A stretch of DNA of 64,000 nt from Bacteroidales bacterium (GCA_017550405.1 JAFZPH010000062.1:1-64000), one strand, 5' to 3'. Shown: positions 1 to 8,082, counted from the first letter of the stretch. Made by a program: numbers and translations. The notes: generated by a model not told the origin, from the sequence alone.

Positions 1-89
1 AAAACATACCTGTCCGTCTCGACCTCTTTCCACTCGTAGCATCCGAGCTCTTCATTGTACACTTGTCGTGTCTGTGTCTTTTGTCTCAT
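1..89 (-). CDS. partial CDS, 5' end of unknown protein
   Basis: An ATG on the minus strand at 87-89 opens a frame that runs off the left edge of the window with no stop (29 codons visible). The visible N-terminus begins MRQKTQTRQVYNEELG and is rich in charged and polar residues; no signal peptide or membrane segment is seen. The AT-rich stretch just upstream is compatible with a Bacteroidota start region. No function can be given from so short a piece, and it could be a chance frame. Confidence 0.4.
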   Translation of the reverse strand, partial: MRQKTQTRQVYNEELGCYEWKEVETDRYV

Positions 90-198
90 TTTTACTTTTG
101 GTATTGTTCCCAAAAGTGTCAACTTTTTTCAGGTTAAGACACATCCGCCACCAATATTCCCACCTTCGAGGTTGGATTTAGTGTGATAACAGAGCCAT

Positions 199-230
199 GT
201 CCTGCCCTCGAGATTGCTCGAGGGCAGGAC
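199..230. repeat. perfect 14-bp hairpin
   Basis: The arms GTCCTGCCCTCGAG (199-212) and CTCGAGGGCAGGAC (217-230) pair perfectly around a 4-base loop. No T-run follows on either strand, so it is not a textbook intrinsic terminator. It may instead be a REP-like palindrome or a protein-binding site. Confidence 0.7.
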
Positions 231-287
231 GGTAGTTAGCTATATACCTAAATGTCAGCGTTCTTAGTTTGGCGTGATGTGAAAGTA

Positions 288-314
288 CACAAAGTTGTGG
301 TCCACAAAGTTGTG
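288..314. promoter_or_regulatory. possible operator: two copies of palindrome CACAAAGTTGTG
   Basis: The near-perfect palindrome CACAAAGTTGTG occurs at 288-299 and again at 303-314, a 15-bp period. Repeated dyads at about one and a half helical turns suggest a dimeric regulator binding cooperatively. Which gene it controls is unclear: it lies in the leader region of the minus-strand frame at the left edge and downstream of the 93-residue membrane protein. Confidence 0.4.
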
Positions 315-400
315 AACTTTACTCTAAAAAAATGATGAGATATTGATTTACAAATTAATGAGACAAAGAAAGTAGTGACAGAAATGCCGTTTTTCTATGC

Positions 401-682
401 TTATTTCTTCCCGTATTTTTCCTTGAAATAGGCGTTCTCTTTCTCGCGGCGGCGGTTCCAGCGCAGCTGCAGCCAGGAGGAGACAATGGCAATGACTGCG
501 CTCAATACTATGTCCAGCGGTATCTCCCACCACGAGAACGTCTTGAGGAAGAAGATGTCGATAACCCAATCAGCCACAGAAAGGACTATCAAGATTAATA
601 CATATTCGATAAAATAGTATTTAAAAACCTTTTCTTTGTTTTTTAATAGCAATAGTCTGCCTTCTTCAATGTGGTTGTCCAT
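401..682 (-). CDS. small membrane protein, unknown function
   Basis: This 93-residue protein has a charged N-terminus (about residues 1-20), a hydrophobic segment near residues 22-45, a second hydrophobic stretch near 53-70 and a highly basic and acidic C-terminal tail (residues ~71-93, many R/K/E). The pattern suggests a two-pass inner-membrane protein with both ends in the cytoplasm. An AGGA stretch lies a few bases before the ATG. I do not recognise the family. It has no same-strand partner close by on the right, and the gap to its left carries palindromes. It reads as a real but lineage-restricted small protein. Confidence 0.6.
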   Translation of the reverse strand: MDNHIEEGRLLLLKNKEKVFKYYFIEYVLILIVLSVADWVIDIFFLKTFSWWEIPLDIVLSAVIAIVSSWLQLRWNRRREKENAYFKEKYGKK

Positions 683-1009
683 AGTAATTGTTCCTGATTT
701 AATTATAAAAACTCAGAATGGTCGTCTTTATTGTGCTGGAAAAAAGAAAAAGTTATGTATAAGGTGAGTTTTATTTATTTGTTTTCATTGTCGTTTTTTC
801 TTCTCCGCTGACGCTATCGAAGTGCCACTGGCACTTCTTCACTTCGGGACGCAGGTTGGTTACATCTTGATTATCACCGCACTGTGCCTTCCAGCTTGTA
901 CGGTGTTATGAAGTGTCTCACCTCTACGAGGTGATTTATTGAAGTCCCTTTTTTTTAATATTTTGCAGTTTTTTTGTATCTTTGCAATGTGAAATAAATT
1001 CTTACAATA
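683..1009. other. non-coding gap with hairpins and possible gene remnant
   Basis: There is no intact gene here. The gap contains a perfect dyad at 819-837 (GAAGTGCCA / TGGCACTTC, 1-base loop) and a 6-bp dyad at 919-933 (CACCTC / GAGGTG). The minus strand can be read as a decayed coding piece only by switching frames, and I cannot assign it to a family. The promoter of the following gene lies at its right end (977-984). Confidence 0.5.
977..984 (+). promoter_or_regulatory. Bacteroidota -7 promoter box TATCTTTG
   Basis: TATCTTTG matches the Bacteroidota housekeeping consensus TAnnTTTG and lies 25 bp before the ATG of the exonuclease-fold lipoprotein gene. The upstream region is T-rich, but no clean -33 TTTG is seen at the ideal distance. 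Confidence 0.6.
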
Positions 1010-1870
1010 ATGAAGAGACTCTGTATTATCGCACTTTTTGCGGCTTTGGTCATGGGCTGTTCCAACACGCCAAAAGCCTATCCCGATTTGAAAATCATGT
1101 CGTTTAACATCCGTCTCGGCAGCCAATGGGCCGCGAACGAGGACGGTCCCAACGCTTGGTCGCAACGCAAGGAGGCTGTGGTGGCCATGATTCTGAAGGA
1201 GGCTCCCGACGCCATCGGGATGCAGGAGGTTCTGCCCCACCAGTTCCTTTACCTCGACAGTGCCCTGGCAGGGATGTATAAGAGCATCGGCGTGGGCCGC
1301 GACAACGGCCTGCCCGCCACCGATACCGCCTGCGAAGGCGAAAGCATGTGCATCTTCTACCGCACCGACCGCCTCGAGCTCCTCAACCACCACACCTACT
1401 GGCTGAGCGAGACTCCCGACAGCGTCAGCTTCGGCTGGGACGCTGCCTGCCGCCGCACCGTCACCATGGGCCTGTTCCACGACCTCATGACCGACAGCTG
1501 CTTCACCTTCCTCAACACCCACCTCGACCACGTGGGCCCTGCCGCCCGCCGCAACTCCATCCTTGAGCTCTGCACATTAAGCGACACCTATCCCGGCCGC
1601 GTCGTCCTGGGTGGCGACATGAATTCCACCTTGGAGGACAGCATCTTCCTCCCCTTGACCGCTGCCAACCTCATCTCCGCCCGCGACCTAGCCGACACCA
1701 CCGACAACGCCATCACCTACAATGCCTTCGGCAAAGCCGAGGGCAAACAAATCGACCACTTCTTTGTCCGCGGATGGTCGAAGGTGCCTCTCTTCCACAC
1801 CCTCGACGGCGACTACGGTGTGCCTTATATTTCCGACCATTATCCAGTAATAACAACCCTCAGATATTAA
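1010..1870 (+). CDS. secreted endonuclease/exonuclease/phosphatase-fold lipoprotein
   Basis: This 286-residue protein begins with a lipoprotein signal peptide ending in a lipobox (LVMGC, Cys17), so it is probably anchored in the envelope. The body has the EEP-fold order of motifs: MSFNIR near residue 30, a QEV metal-binding motif near residue 72, paired His/Asp residues in the middle (NTHLDH), GGDMN near 200 and the terminal SDHYPV. These are the metal and catalytic residues of DNase I/sphingomyelinase-like phosphodiesterases. The substrate cannot be read from sequence; Bacteroidota members act on nucleic acids, lipids or sugar phosphates. A TATCTTTG promoter precedes it, and the patatin gene follows after only 7 bp, so the two are probably co-transcribed. 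A role in envelope lipid turnover is inference only. Confidence 0.85.
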   Translation: MKRLCIIALFAALVMGCSNTPKAYPDLKIMSFNIRLGSQWAANEDGPNAWSQRKEAVVAMILKEAPDAIGMQEVLPHQFLYLDSALAGMYKSIGVGRDNGLPATDTACEGESMCIFYRTDRLELLNHHTYWLSETPDSVSFGWDAACRRTVTMGLFHDLMTDSCFTFLNTHLDHVGPAARRNSILELCTLSDTYPGRVVLGGDMNSTLEDSIFLPLTAANLISARDLADTTDNAITYNAFGKAEGKQIDHFFVRGWSKVPLFHTLDGDYGVPYISDHYPVITTLRY

Positions 1871-1877
1871 TCAGGCC

Positions 1878-4523
1878 ATGAATAAAAGAATTATCATCTT
1901 CCTGGCACTTGCCGCCATGATTGCCGGCAGTGCCTATGCCCAGAACAGCCAGAGCGGCAAAGCCCGCGCCAAGGCTGACAAGAAAGCCATTCCGATCCAT
2001 CTTGCCTCGGCCAGTATCGACTCTGCATCCGATGCCGCCGCCATCGCCCGCATGAAGCACAAGATGGACTCCATCCGCCGCCACCGTCCCACCGTGGCCC
2101 TTGTGCTGGCCGGCGGAGGAGCCAAGGGGGCAGCCCATGTGGGCGCCCTCGAGTATATCGAAGAACTGGGCATTCCAATCGACATGGTGCTCGGCACCAG
2201 CATGGGCGGTTTGGTAGGCGGACTGGTGGCCATGGGCTACTCCAGCAAAGAAATCGACACAATCCTCACCTCCACCAACTGGGGCGTGATGCTCAGCGAC
2301 CAAGTGCCCGTCAACAAGATGTCGTACATGCGGCGCAAATACAACGAGACCTACTTCATCCGCTCCCCCTTCCGCTACGAGAGCGAAGAGTGGGAACGCC
2401 GGCAGCGCGAAGACTATATCACCCGCAAAGCCAACGAAACCGCCAATCCCCTCACCTCCTCCGAGATGGGACAGGTATACACCGCCAACCTCATCGCCAA
2501 CCTCCCCGACGGCTACATCTACGGCTACAATGTCAACAACACCATCAACAGCCTCACCGTGGGCTACCAAGACTCGATGGACTTCTGCGACCTGCCCATC
2601 CCCTACTGCTGCGTAGCCACCGACCTGGTCACGATGAAAGCCAAATACTGGACCCACGGACACCTTGCCGACGCCATGCGCTCCACCATGTCCATCCCCT
2701 TCTTCTTCACTCCCGTCCGTCAGGATGGACGCATCTACATTGACGGCGGCACCCGCAATAACTTCCCCACCGATATGGCACGCGCCATGGGAGCCGACTA
2801 CATCATCGGCGTTGACCTCAGCCAGCCCCGCACCTATTCCGAAATCAGCGGCATGACAAACCTCCTCATGCAGTGCATCTCGCTGATGGGCAAAGACGCC
2901 TTCGACAACAACCTCCCCCTGGCCGATGTCTACATCCATCCCGACATGTCGGGCATGAACATGATGAGCTTCGACTCCGCCTCCATTGCCGAATGTCTCC
3001 ACCGGGGCTATGTCGCCGCACAGGGCCAGGCCGAGGGGCTTGACGCCATCCTGCAAAAGGTCGGCCCCGTCAAAAGCCGTCCCCTCAACAACACCCCCGG
3101 CATCAACATCCACAACCGCAAAGTGGAAATCGGCAACGTCGTTTACAACGGTATAAGCCCCGACATAGTCTCCTATTTCGAGAAAAACAGCAACATTCAT
3201 AAAGGTCATGCCTACAGCAGCGACGACATCGAGGAAGAACTCGCCCTCATGTACGGCTCCGGACTCTTCGACCAGGTGTCCTACAGCCTCTACGGCGACA
3301 AGGAGCCCTTCACCCTCGCCTTCCACTGCAAGCGCGGACCCATCCACCAGTTCGGTTTCGGACTGCGGTTCGACACCAAAACCATGCTGTCCGCAGCCTT
3401 CAACATCGGCCTCAACCGGCGCAAACTCTCCGGCTTCAAAGCCGACATCTCGGCCGTCATCGGCAACAACCCCTCCGCCACCGTCAACGTCCTATACGCA
3501 TTCCTCAACGGTCCTTCGGTAGGACTCAACATCCACACCCGCTACCAGACCATCGAACAGTACTCGGCCCAGACCAATCTCGCCGAAGGGTTCAACACGC
3601 TGACATCTTGGTACAACACCGTCGACCTCTTTAGCCTCACCCACTCTTGGCGCCACGGTGCCATACGGTTGGGTGTCAAATTCCACGTATCACCCTTCGA
3701 GCGGAAAACCGCTTTCGAACCCGTCTATATATGGCATCAGAGATACGACACCATCCAAGAAGGCGGTACCTACATCATAGACACCAGCTACTATGTCGCC
3801 GACACGCTCAGAAGATCGTGGAACGGCATGCGTGTCGACTCTGTAAACAACTGGGACCACTTCGTTGTCGCCCCTTACTTCGAAGCCACCTACGACAACA
3901 CCGACGACAGCTACTTCCCCACCAAAGGCATCAACGCCCGCTTCCGCTACGACTATTACATCTACCACTACTGCTACCCTGACGCATGGTATAATACGAT
4001 CGAGCACATTTACTATAGATCCAACAACATCAATGCCCATATCAAGGCCGCCATCCCTGTTGCCAAAGCCTTCACCATCCTGCCCTCGCTCTGGCTCCAC
4101 TCCAACCTCCAATTATACGAAGGCAAAATCTACGAAGGCATAGTCCCTTCATGGATGGAAAGCTATATCGGTGGCATCACGCCCGGACGATTCTACGAGA
4201 ACCAGATGCCATACATCGGCTATAATATGCCTCACTTCTTCTCCTACTCCCATGCCGAAGTTGTGGCCAATATCGATTTCCGCTGGCAAATTGCCCCCAA
4301 AGACTACATCTCCTTCACTGCTGCCGGATTCAGCACATTGGCCGGTAATATCGATGCCGAGCAAGCCGCCTCGTTTCGCTTGAACACCCTTACCGACTAT
4401 GCCTTTGCCATACAATACGGCCACAAATCAATCATCGGTCCCCTATTGTTCAACGTCCACTGGTCCCGTTTCAACCAACCCTCACCCTGGGGTGTCTACT
4501 TCAGCGCCGGTTTCGACTTTTAA
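1878..4523 (+). CDS. patatin-like phospholipase fused to Omp85-type barrel
   Basis: This 881-residue protein has a signal peptide (cleavage near AYAQ) and, after a short linker, a patatin domain from about residue 70 to 380. The oxyanion loop GGGAKGAAHVG, the nucleophile elbow GTSMGG and the catalytic DGG are all visible. A POTRA-like segment (about residues 410-490) follows, then a C-terminal region rich in alternating aromatic and polar strands that ends in FSAGFDF, as in surface-antigen/Omp85 beta barrels. This is the architecture of PlpD-type (T5dSS) outer-membrane phospholipases in the RssA/NTE family. It probably hydrolyses phospholipids at the outer membrane or displays the lipase outside. 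It lies 7 bp behind the exonuclease-fold gene and ends at a strong hairpin shared with the convergent TerC gene. Confidence 0.9.
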   Translation: MNKRIIIFLALAAMIAGSAYAQNSQSGKARAKADKKAIPIHLASASIDSASDAAAIARMKHKMDSIRRHRPTVALVLAGGGAKGAAHVGALEYIEELGIPIDMVLGTSMGGLVGGLVAMGYSSKEIDTILTSTNWGVMLSDQVPVNKMSYMRRKYNETYFIRSPFRYESEEWERRQREDYITRKANETANPLTSSEMGQVYTANLIANLPDGYIYGYNVNNTINSLTVGYQDSMDFCDLPIPYCCVATDLVTMKAKYWTHGHLADAMRSTMSIPFFFTPVRQDGRIYIDGGTRNNFPTDMARAMGADYIIGVDLSQPRTYSEISGMTNLLMQCISLMGKDAFDNNLPLADVYIHPDMSGMNMMSFDSASIAECLHRGYVAAQGQAEGLDAILQKVGPVKSRPLNNTPGINIHNRKVEIGNVVYNGISPDIVSYFEKNSNIHKGHAYSSDDIEEELALMYGSGLFDQVSYSLYGDKEPFTLAFHCKRGPIHQFGFGLRFDTKTMLSAAFNIGLNRRKLSGFKADISAVIGNNPSATVNVLYAFLNGPSVGLNIHTRYQTIEQYSAQTNLAEGFNTLTSWYNTVDLFSLTHSWRHGAIRLGVKFHVSPFERKTAFEPVYIWHQRYDTIQEGGTYIIDTSYYVADTLRRSWNGMRVDSVNNWDHFVVAPYFEATYDNTDDSYFPTKGINARFRYDYYIYHYCYPDAWYNTIEHIYYRSNNINAHIKAAIPVAKAFTILPSLWLHSNLQLYEGKIYEGIVPSWMESYIGGITPGRFYENQMPYIGYNMPHFFSYSHAEVVANIDFRWQIAPKDYISFTAAGFSTLAGNIDAEQAASFRLNTLTDYAFAIQYGHKSIIGPLLFNVHWSRFNQPSPWGVYFSAGFDF

Positions 4524-4544
4524 GGAAACAACAGGTTCCTTACA

Positions 4545-4595
4545 ATAAAGCATCGAGGTTAAAAGGCTCGCCGCCTTTTAACCTCGATGCTTTAT
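4545..4595. terminator. bidirectional hairpin between convergent genes
   Basis: Perfect 23-bp arms (4545-4567 and 4573-4595) pair around a 5-base loop. The hairpin sits between the ends of the patatin and terC genes and has A/T-rich stem bases, so it can act on either strand. Confidence 0.75.
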
Positions 4596-4625
4596 GCCCA
4601 ATCACGGGCTGTTCCGACGCGCCCT

Positions 4626-5681
4626 TCAGGCAGCAGGCTCCACCTGTTTCTTCTTGGGGAACAGCAGCGACAGTCCAATGGAAGCCACCAGAATGCCCAA
4701 AATCACTGCCAGCGACACCATCGTGCCAATCTCCCAACCGAAAAACTCGTGCCCTATCATCTTCACACCGATAAAGCACAGCAGCAGTCCCAAGCCGTAT
4801 TTCAGCAGCCAGAACATATCCGTCACATTGCTCAGAAGGAAGAACAGCGACCGCAATCCCATGATGGCGAAGATATTCGAGAAATAGACAATATAGGTGT
4901 CCGTCGTCACCGAGAAGACGGCAGGAATGCTGTCCACGGCAAAAATCACATCCGAGAACTCAATCACCAGCAGCACCAGAAACAGCGGTGTCATATACAT
5001 GCGCCCGTCGCGCTTGATGAAGAAGTCGTGGCCGTGGGTATGACGGCTCACCGGCAGGAAACGGCTGGCCAGCTTCACCACCGGATGGTTGGCCGTGTCG
5101 ATGCGCTTGTCGCCCTTGTCGCGGAACATCTTGATACCACTATAGATAAGAATGACGCCGAAGACAGCCAGCACCCACGAGAACTTGTGGATGACCGCAC
5201 CGAGCAGGAAGATGAAGAGGAACCGCATGACAATGGCACCCAGGATGCCCCAGAACAGGATACGGTGATAATACTGCTTGTCGATGCCGAAGCTGACGAA
5301 AATCATTATCATCACGAAGATATTGTCAATCGACAGTGTCTCCTCAAGGAAATAGCCGGCCAGATACTGCTGGAAAATCTCCTTCCGGTAAATCGGGAGG
5401 GCATCGCCGAAATCCATTCCCGGCACAATCTGGTGCGCCAGCGACCCGCCTTTCACATACTCCAGCAACTCGTCCATATTGGTGATGCCGTGGACCCACT
5501 CCGCCTTGAACAGCAGCAACAGGCCGAACAGCATGGCCAACGCCACCCAGATACCAGTCCAGATGGCCGCCTCCTTAATCTTGATAACGTGGTCCTTTTT
5601 GTGGAACACTCCCAAATCCATGGCCAGCATAAAGATGATGAACACCATGAAGGCCCCGAAAAATAGAAATCGTGATGTCAT
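4626..5681 (-). CDS. TerC/Alx-family integral membrane metal exporter
   Basis: This 351-residue polytopic membrane protein has about nine hydrophobic segments. The N-terminal AMDLGVFHKK and the central LEETLSIDNIFVM, with an Asp-Asn pair in a membrane helix, are the acidic metal-site motifs of the TerC family; a second FSDVIFAVDSIPAVF motif near residue 230 is the repeat-related copy. Family members (Alx, MeeF/MeeY, YkoY) export manganese, and some load Mn onto secreted enzymes. A probable yybP-ykoY Mn2+ riboswitch plus terminator lies in the leader at 5748-5883, which supports a role in Mn homeostasis. The gene is monocistronic and converges with the patatin gene across a 23-bp hairpin. Confidence 0.92.
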   Translation of the reverse strand: MTSRFLFFGAFMVFIIFMLAMDLGVFHKKDHVIKIKEAAIWTGIWVALAMLFGLLLLFKAEWVHGITNMDELLEYVKGGSLAHQIVPGMDFGDALPIYRKEIFQQYLAGYFLEETLSIDNIFVMIMIFVSFGIDKQYYHRILFWGILGAIVMRFLFIFLLGAVIHKFSWVLAVFGVILIYSGIKMFRDKGDKRIDTANHPVVKLASRFLPVSRHTHGHDFFIKRDGRMYMTPLFLVLLVIEFSDVIFAVDSIPAVFSVTTDTYIVYFSNIFAIMGLRSLFFLLSNVTDMFWLLKYGLGLLLCFIGVKMIGHEFFGWEIGTMVSLAVILGILVASIGLSLLFPKKKQVEPAA

Positions 5682-5747
5682 AATAATATCTTTTATCTTT
5701 TAATCATTCGTGTTTGCCAATCGGTAGGGAGCAAAGGCATCCGATAA

Positions 5748-5787
5748 TAAAAAAGCCCATAGACGCGACCCTTTCGCACCTATGAGT
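5748..5787 (-). terminator. riboswitch-linked intrinsic terminator
   Basis: Read on the minus strand, CTCATAG pairs with CTATGGG around an inner GCGA/TCGC stem, and a TTTTTT run follows. The left arm overlaps the 3' edge of the upstream aptamer (the GAGACTCATAG segment), so terminator and aptamer P1 compete. That is the usual layout of a transcriptional riboswitch. Confidence 0.7.
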
Positions 5788-5883
5788 CTCATCGATTGCG
5801 GACAACGCCAAGCCTCGAAGGGCCAGTGATTTGTTGACGCTGTCCACGGCCTCTGCCGCCGATTACTCCCCCATGAAAGCGGA
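5776..5883 (-). promoter_or_regulatory. probable yybP-ykoY manganese riboswitch
   Basis: The minus-strand leader of terC carries the two conserved loops of the yybP-ykoY class: GGGGGAGTAA (5863-5872) at the 5' side, and ATGAGACTCAT (about 5782-5792) at the 3' side, corresponding to the family's GGGGAGUA and GAGACC segments. A GTCAACA stretch and a GGCC/GGC-rich arm lie between them in the expected order. A TAATTTTG promoter box sits directly upstream (5886-5893) and a terminator directly downstream. The family is known to sense Mn2+ and to control TerC/Alx genes, which matches the gene here. P1 pairing is imperfect by eye, so a covariance-model search would be the decisive check. Confidence 0.75.
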
Positions 5884-5885
5884 TG

Positions 5886-5893
5886 CAAAATTA
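5886..5893 (-). promoter_or_regulatory. promoter box TAATTTTG for terC leader
   Basis: The minus-strand TAATTTTG fits TAnnTTTG. Transcription would begin a few bases before the riboswitch aptamer, giving a leader of about 200 nt ahead of the terC start codon. Confidence 0.6.
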
Positions 5894-5982
5894 CAACTTT
5901 TTTTCCATATAGCCGAATTTATTTTTCCTCCCTCGCCAAAGCCCGCCTCCTCCCCCACTCCCCTGCCCGGTTACGTGCTGCC

Positions 5983-6087
5983 GCCCTTCAATCTCGGCTC
6001 CCTCACGCTTCGTTACAGCAACGTTACAGCATATAATAACGGATAACGATGCTATAGCGATACTGCATCGATGCTAGATTGAAGGGC
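5983..6087. repeat. 105-bp imperfect inverted-repeat element
   Basis: The 12-bp termini GCCCTTCAATCT (5983-5994) and AGATTGAAGGGC (6076-6087) are perfect inverted repeats. The pairing continues imperfectly inward for about 20 more bases on each side (both arms read roughly CGTTA...GC when aligned), around an AT-rich centre. The whole would fold into one long hairpin. It lies between terC's promoter and the 3' end of the neighbouring gene and looks like a MITE or REP-type element. I found no second copy in the window. Confidence 0.6.
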
Positions 6088-6142
6088 GTCAGTGTGAAAA
6101 ACGAGGTGCCGGGATGGCCGCACAGAAGGTACTGCGGGTCGG

Positions 6143-7072
6143 TCAGGACTCGACCACCAGCGACGACTGGCGGAGCGTAAGGCGGTGGCCTTGCGCCTCG
6201 GGGTGGGCGGCAAGGTAGCGATGCGCCACCAGTCCCATGGTGTGGCGCAGGTTCAGCTCGCCCACATGTATGTTGCCGCTGTCGTCCAGCATGTGGTCCA
6301 CACCCAGGGCACCTTCGTAGCGGGGGGCTATGTGGACGGTGAGCCACCCTTCAAGACGCTCCCGCATGGCGGGGGTGTAGCCCACACGGCGCGCTATCTC
6401 GTCGTCGGGCAGCAGGAGGTTGGCACGGTACACTCCGTGCTCGGACTCGAAGAGGGAATAGCCCTCGAAGCGCAACCGGCCGTTCTCCACATAGTATTCG
6501 AGGGCGAAATCGCATACCACCGTGCGGCGTGGCTCGGCGATGACGCATTGCTGCGAGGCGACGGTTTTGTGTATCCACTGCCTGTCGTGGGGCGTAAGGC
6601 TGTGGCTGACCCATCGCAGTCCCCTGCCAGAGCCGGACCAAGGGGCTTTGAGCACCAAGTGGGGCGTGCGGGCGAGGAGGTCTTCTACCTGGTCGGGGGT
6701 CTGCACAGCATGGCTGTCGGGCTGCAGGGGCAGGAGTGTGGAGCGGTGCTGCAGCGTGCGCCAGCAGGCGAGGGTGGCATCGTCGGGCATCAGACTGCGG
6801 GGCACACCGGCTTTGAGCAGGCGGGTGACAAGGGCGAGATTCCATCCCCAAGGCACAATGACAGGGCCGTCGGAAGCGTCGGACTGCTGCAGCCATTCGG
6901 CCACGCAGCGGCTGTCCACCTGGTCGGCGGCAAGGGCTTTGGCTCCGGGGTAGAGCAGCTGCATGATGTAGGCACCCTCGCGGGCGAAGGCAAGGGCGGA
7001 CGCCGGTGCGACGAAGTGGGGTCCGCCGTTGGCGAGACAGAGGTCGTGCTCGGGGTTGAAGATGCAGAGCAT
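6143..7072 (-). CDS. conserved ATP-grasp-like protein, unknown function
   Basis: I chose the start MLCIFNPEHDLCLANG (309 residues) over a longer upstream frame, because the extra residues look non-coding and the NPEHDLALAN-type N-terminus resembles conserved Bacteroidota hypotheticals. The centre has LVLKAPWSGSGRGL (about residues 140-155), resembling the glycine-rich loop with a preceding Lys found in ATP-grasp enzymes, and later FALEYYVENGRL and GVDHMLDDSGNIHVGELNLRHT, reminiscent of the ATP-grasp metal-binding D...E.N region. It is therefore probably an ATP-dependent ligase-fold protein. The substrate is unknown. It lies about 80 bp after serA on the same strand and may be co-transcribed with serC-serA. 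The family guess is moderate; the gene call is firm. Confidence 0.75.
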   Translation of the reverse strand: MLCIFNPEHDLCLANGGPHFVAPASALAFAREGAYIMQLLYPGAKALAADQVDSRCVAEWLQQSDASDGPVIVPWGWNLALVTRLLKAGVPRSLMPDDATLACWRTLQHRSTLLPLQPDSHAVQTPDQVEDLLARTPHLVLKAPWSGSGRGLRWVSHSLTPHDRQWIHKTVASQQCVIAEPRRTVVCDFALEYYVENGRLRFEGYSLFESEHGVYRANLLLPDDEIARRVGYTPAMRERLEGWLTVHIAPRYEGALGVDHMLDDSGNIHVGELNLRHTMGLVAHRYLAAHPEAQGHRLTLRQSSLVVES

Positions 7073-7153
7073 AGGAAACAATGATTGCGTCAGGTAACAG
7101 AAAGGGGGAGCTTTCACTCCCCCCCACTCCATGAAAAACAAGCTATTACGCTC

Positions 7154-8074
7154 TTATTTGTTGACCTGGAATTTGGTGCAACCGGTAGCAAAGAAATTGC
7201 TGATTTGGTTGGCGGCGGCAATACCGGCATTGATGTTGGCCTCTTCGGTCTGGGCACCCATCTTTTTGGGAGTGGCGAAGTAGCGGCCTTCGAAAGCCTT
7301 GAATTCGGCATCGGCGTCGGGCATGATGTCGGTGATGTACTTGAGGTCGGTACGCTCGGCCATCAGTTTGAGCAGTTCGGGCTCGTTGATGACTTCCTTA
7401 CGGGCGCTGTTGACGAGGATACCACCCTTGTGCATCTTGTTGACGAGGGCATAGTTGATGCTCTGCTTGGTCTCGGCGGTGGCGGGGATGTGGAGCGACA
7501 CCACGTCGCAAGTCTCGAAGAGTGCATCCTGGCTGTCGACGGCCTTGGCCATGCCGGACTCGTTGATTTGGTCGGCGGTGAGGAATGCGTCGTAAGCATA
7601 GACGTCCATGCCGAAGCCCTTGGCGATACGTGCCACGTTGCGGCCTACGTTACCGAAGGCGAGGATACCGAGCTTCTTGCCCATGAGCTCGGAACCGGAC
7701 TTGCCGTTGTAGAAATTGCGGACAGCATAGACAAGCATGCCCATGACGAGCTCGGCCACAGCGTTGCTGTTCTGGCCGGGGGTGTTCATGGCCACAATGC
7801 CGCGGGCGGTGCAAGCCTCGAGGTCGAGGTTGTCGAAGCCGGCGCCGGCACGCACCACAATCTTCAGGTTTTTGGCGTGGTCGATGACCTCTTTGGTGAC
7901 CTTGTCGGAGCGGACAATCAGAGCGTCGGCATCGGCAACAGCTGTGTAGAAGTCGTTCACGTCAGTATATTTCTCGAGAAGAGCCAGGGTGTGGCCGTTC
8001 TTCTCAACCACTTCGCGGATGCCGTCGACGGCTACCTTTGCGAAAGGTTTCTCTGTAGCAACTAATACTTTCAT
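7154..8074 (-). CDS. serA: D-3-phosphoglycerate dehydrogenase, short ACT-less type
   Basis: This 306-residue NAD-dependent 2-hydroxyacid dehydrogenase catalyses the first step of serine synthesis (3-phosphoglycerate to 3-phosphohydroxypyruvate) in the cytoplasm. The Rossmann motif is GNVGRNVARIAKGFG (about residues 145-160), followed by the NAD-binding Asp in VYAYD and the substrate Arg in NSARKEV. Where most family members have the catalytic His (TPHxGA), this one reads TPKKMGAQTEEA, as in the Entamoeba/Bacteroidota short PGDH group where Lys replaces His. There is no C-terminal ACT domain, so feedback inhibition by serine through that domain is not expected. serC lies upstream on the same strand. 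Four tandem GTGATTA units sit just before its start codon. Confidence 0.9.
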   Translation of the reverse strand: MKVLVATEKPFAKVAVDGIREVVEKNGHTLALLEKYTDVNDFYTAVADADALIVRSDKVTKEVIDHAKNLKIVVRAGAGFDNLDLEACTARGIVAMNTPGQNSNAVAELVMGMLVYAVRNFYNGKSGSELMGKKLGILAFGNVGRNVARIAKGFGMDVYAYDAFLTADQINESGMAKAVDSQDALFETCDVVSLHIPATAETKQSINYALVNKMHKGGILVNSARKEVINEPELLKLMAERTDLKYITDIMPDADAEFKAFEGRYFATPKKMGAQTEEANINAGIAAANQISNFFATGCTKFQVNK

Positions 8075-8082
8075 TCTTTTTT

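Larger units (their letters stand above)
91..400. other. non-coding gap with palindromes
   Basis: I see no credible gene in these 310 bases. The gap holds a perfect 14-bp hairpin at 199-230 and two copies of a 12-bp palindrome at 288-314, listed separately. The rest is AT-rich spacer between two minus-strand frames. Confidence 0.6.

Noticed and set aside
860..1531. 223-codon minus-strand frame across the exonuclease-fold gene and its leader
   Set aside because: Mostly antisense of a real gene; the tail beyond it could only be a decayed piece and has no family match I recognise.
1860..3347. 495-codon minus-strand frame opposite the patatin gene
   Set aside because: Complement of the patatin coding sequence; composition is typical of antisense reading.
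4587..5666. 359-codon plus-strand frame opposite terC
   Set aside because: Gln/His/Glu-rich antisense shadow of a clear membrane transporter gene.
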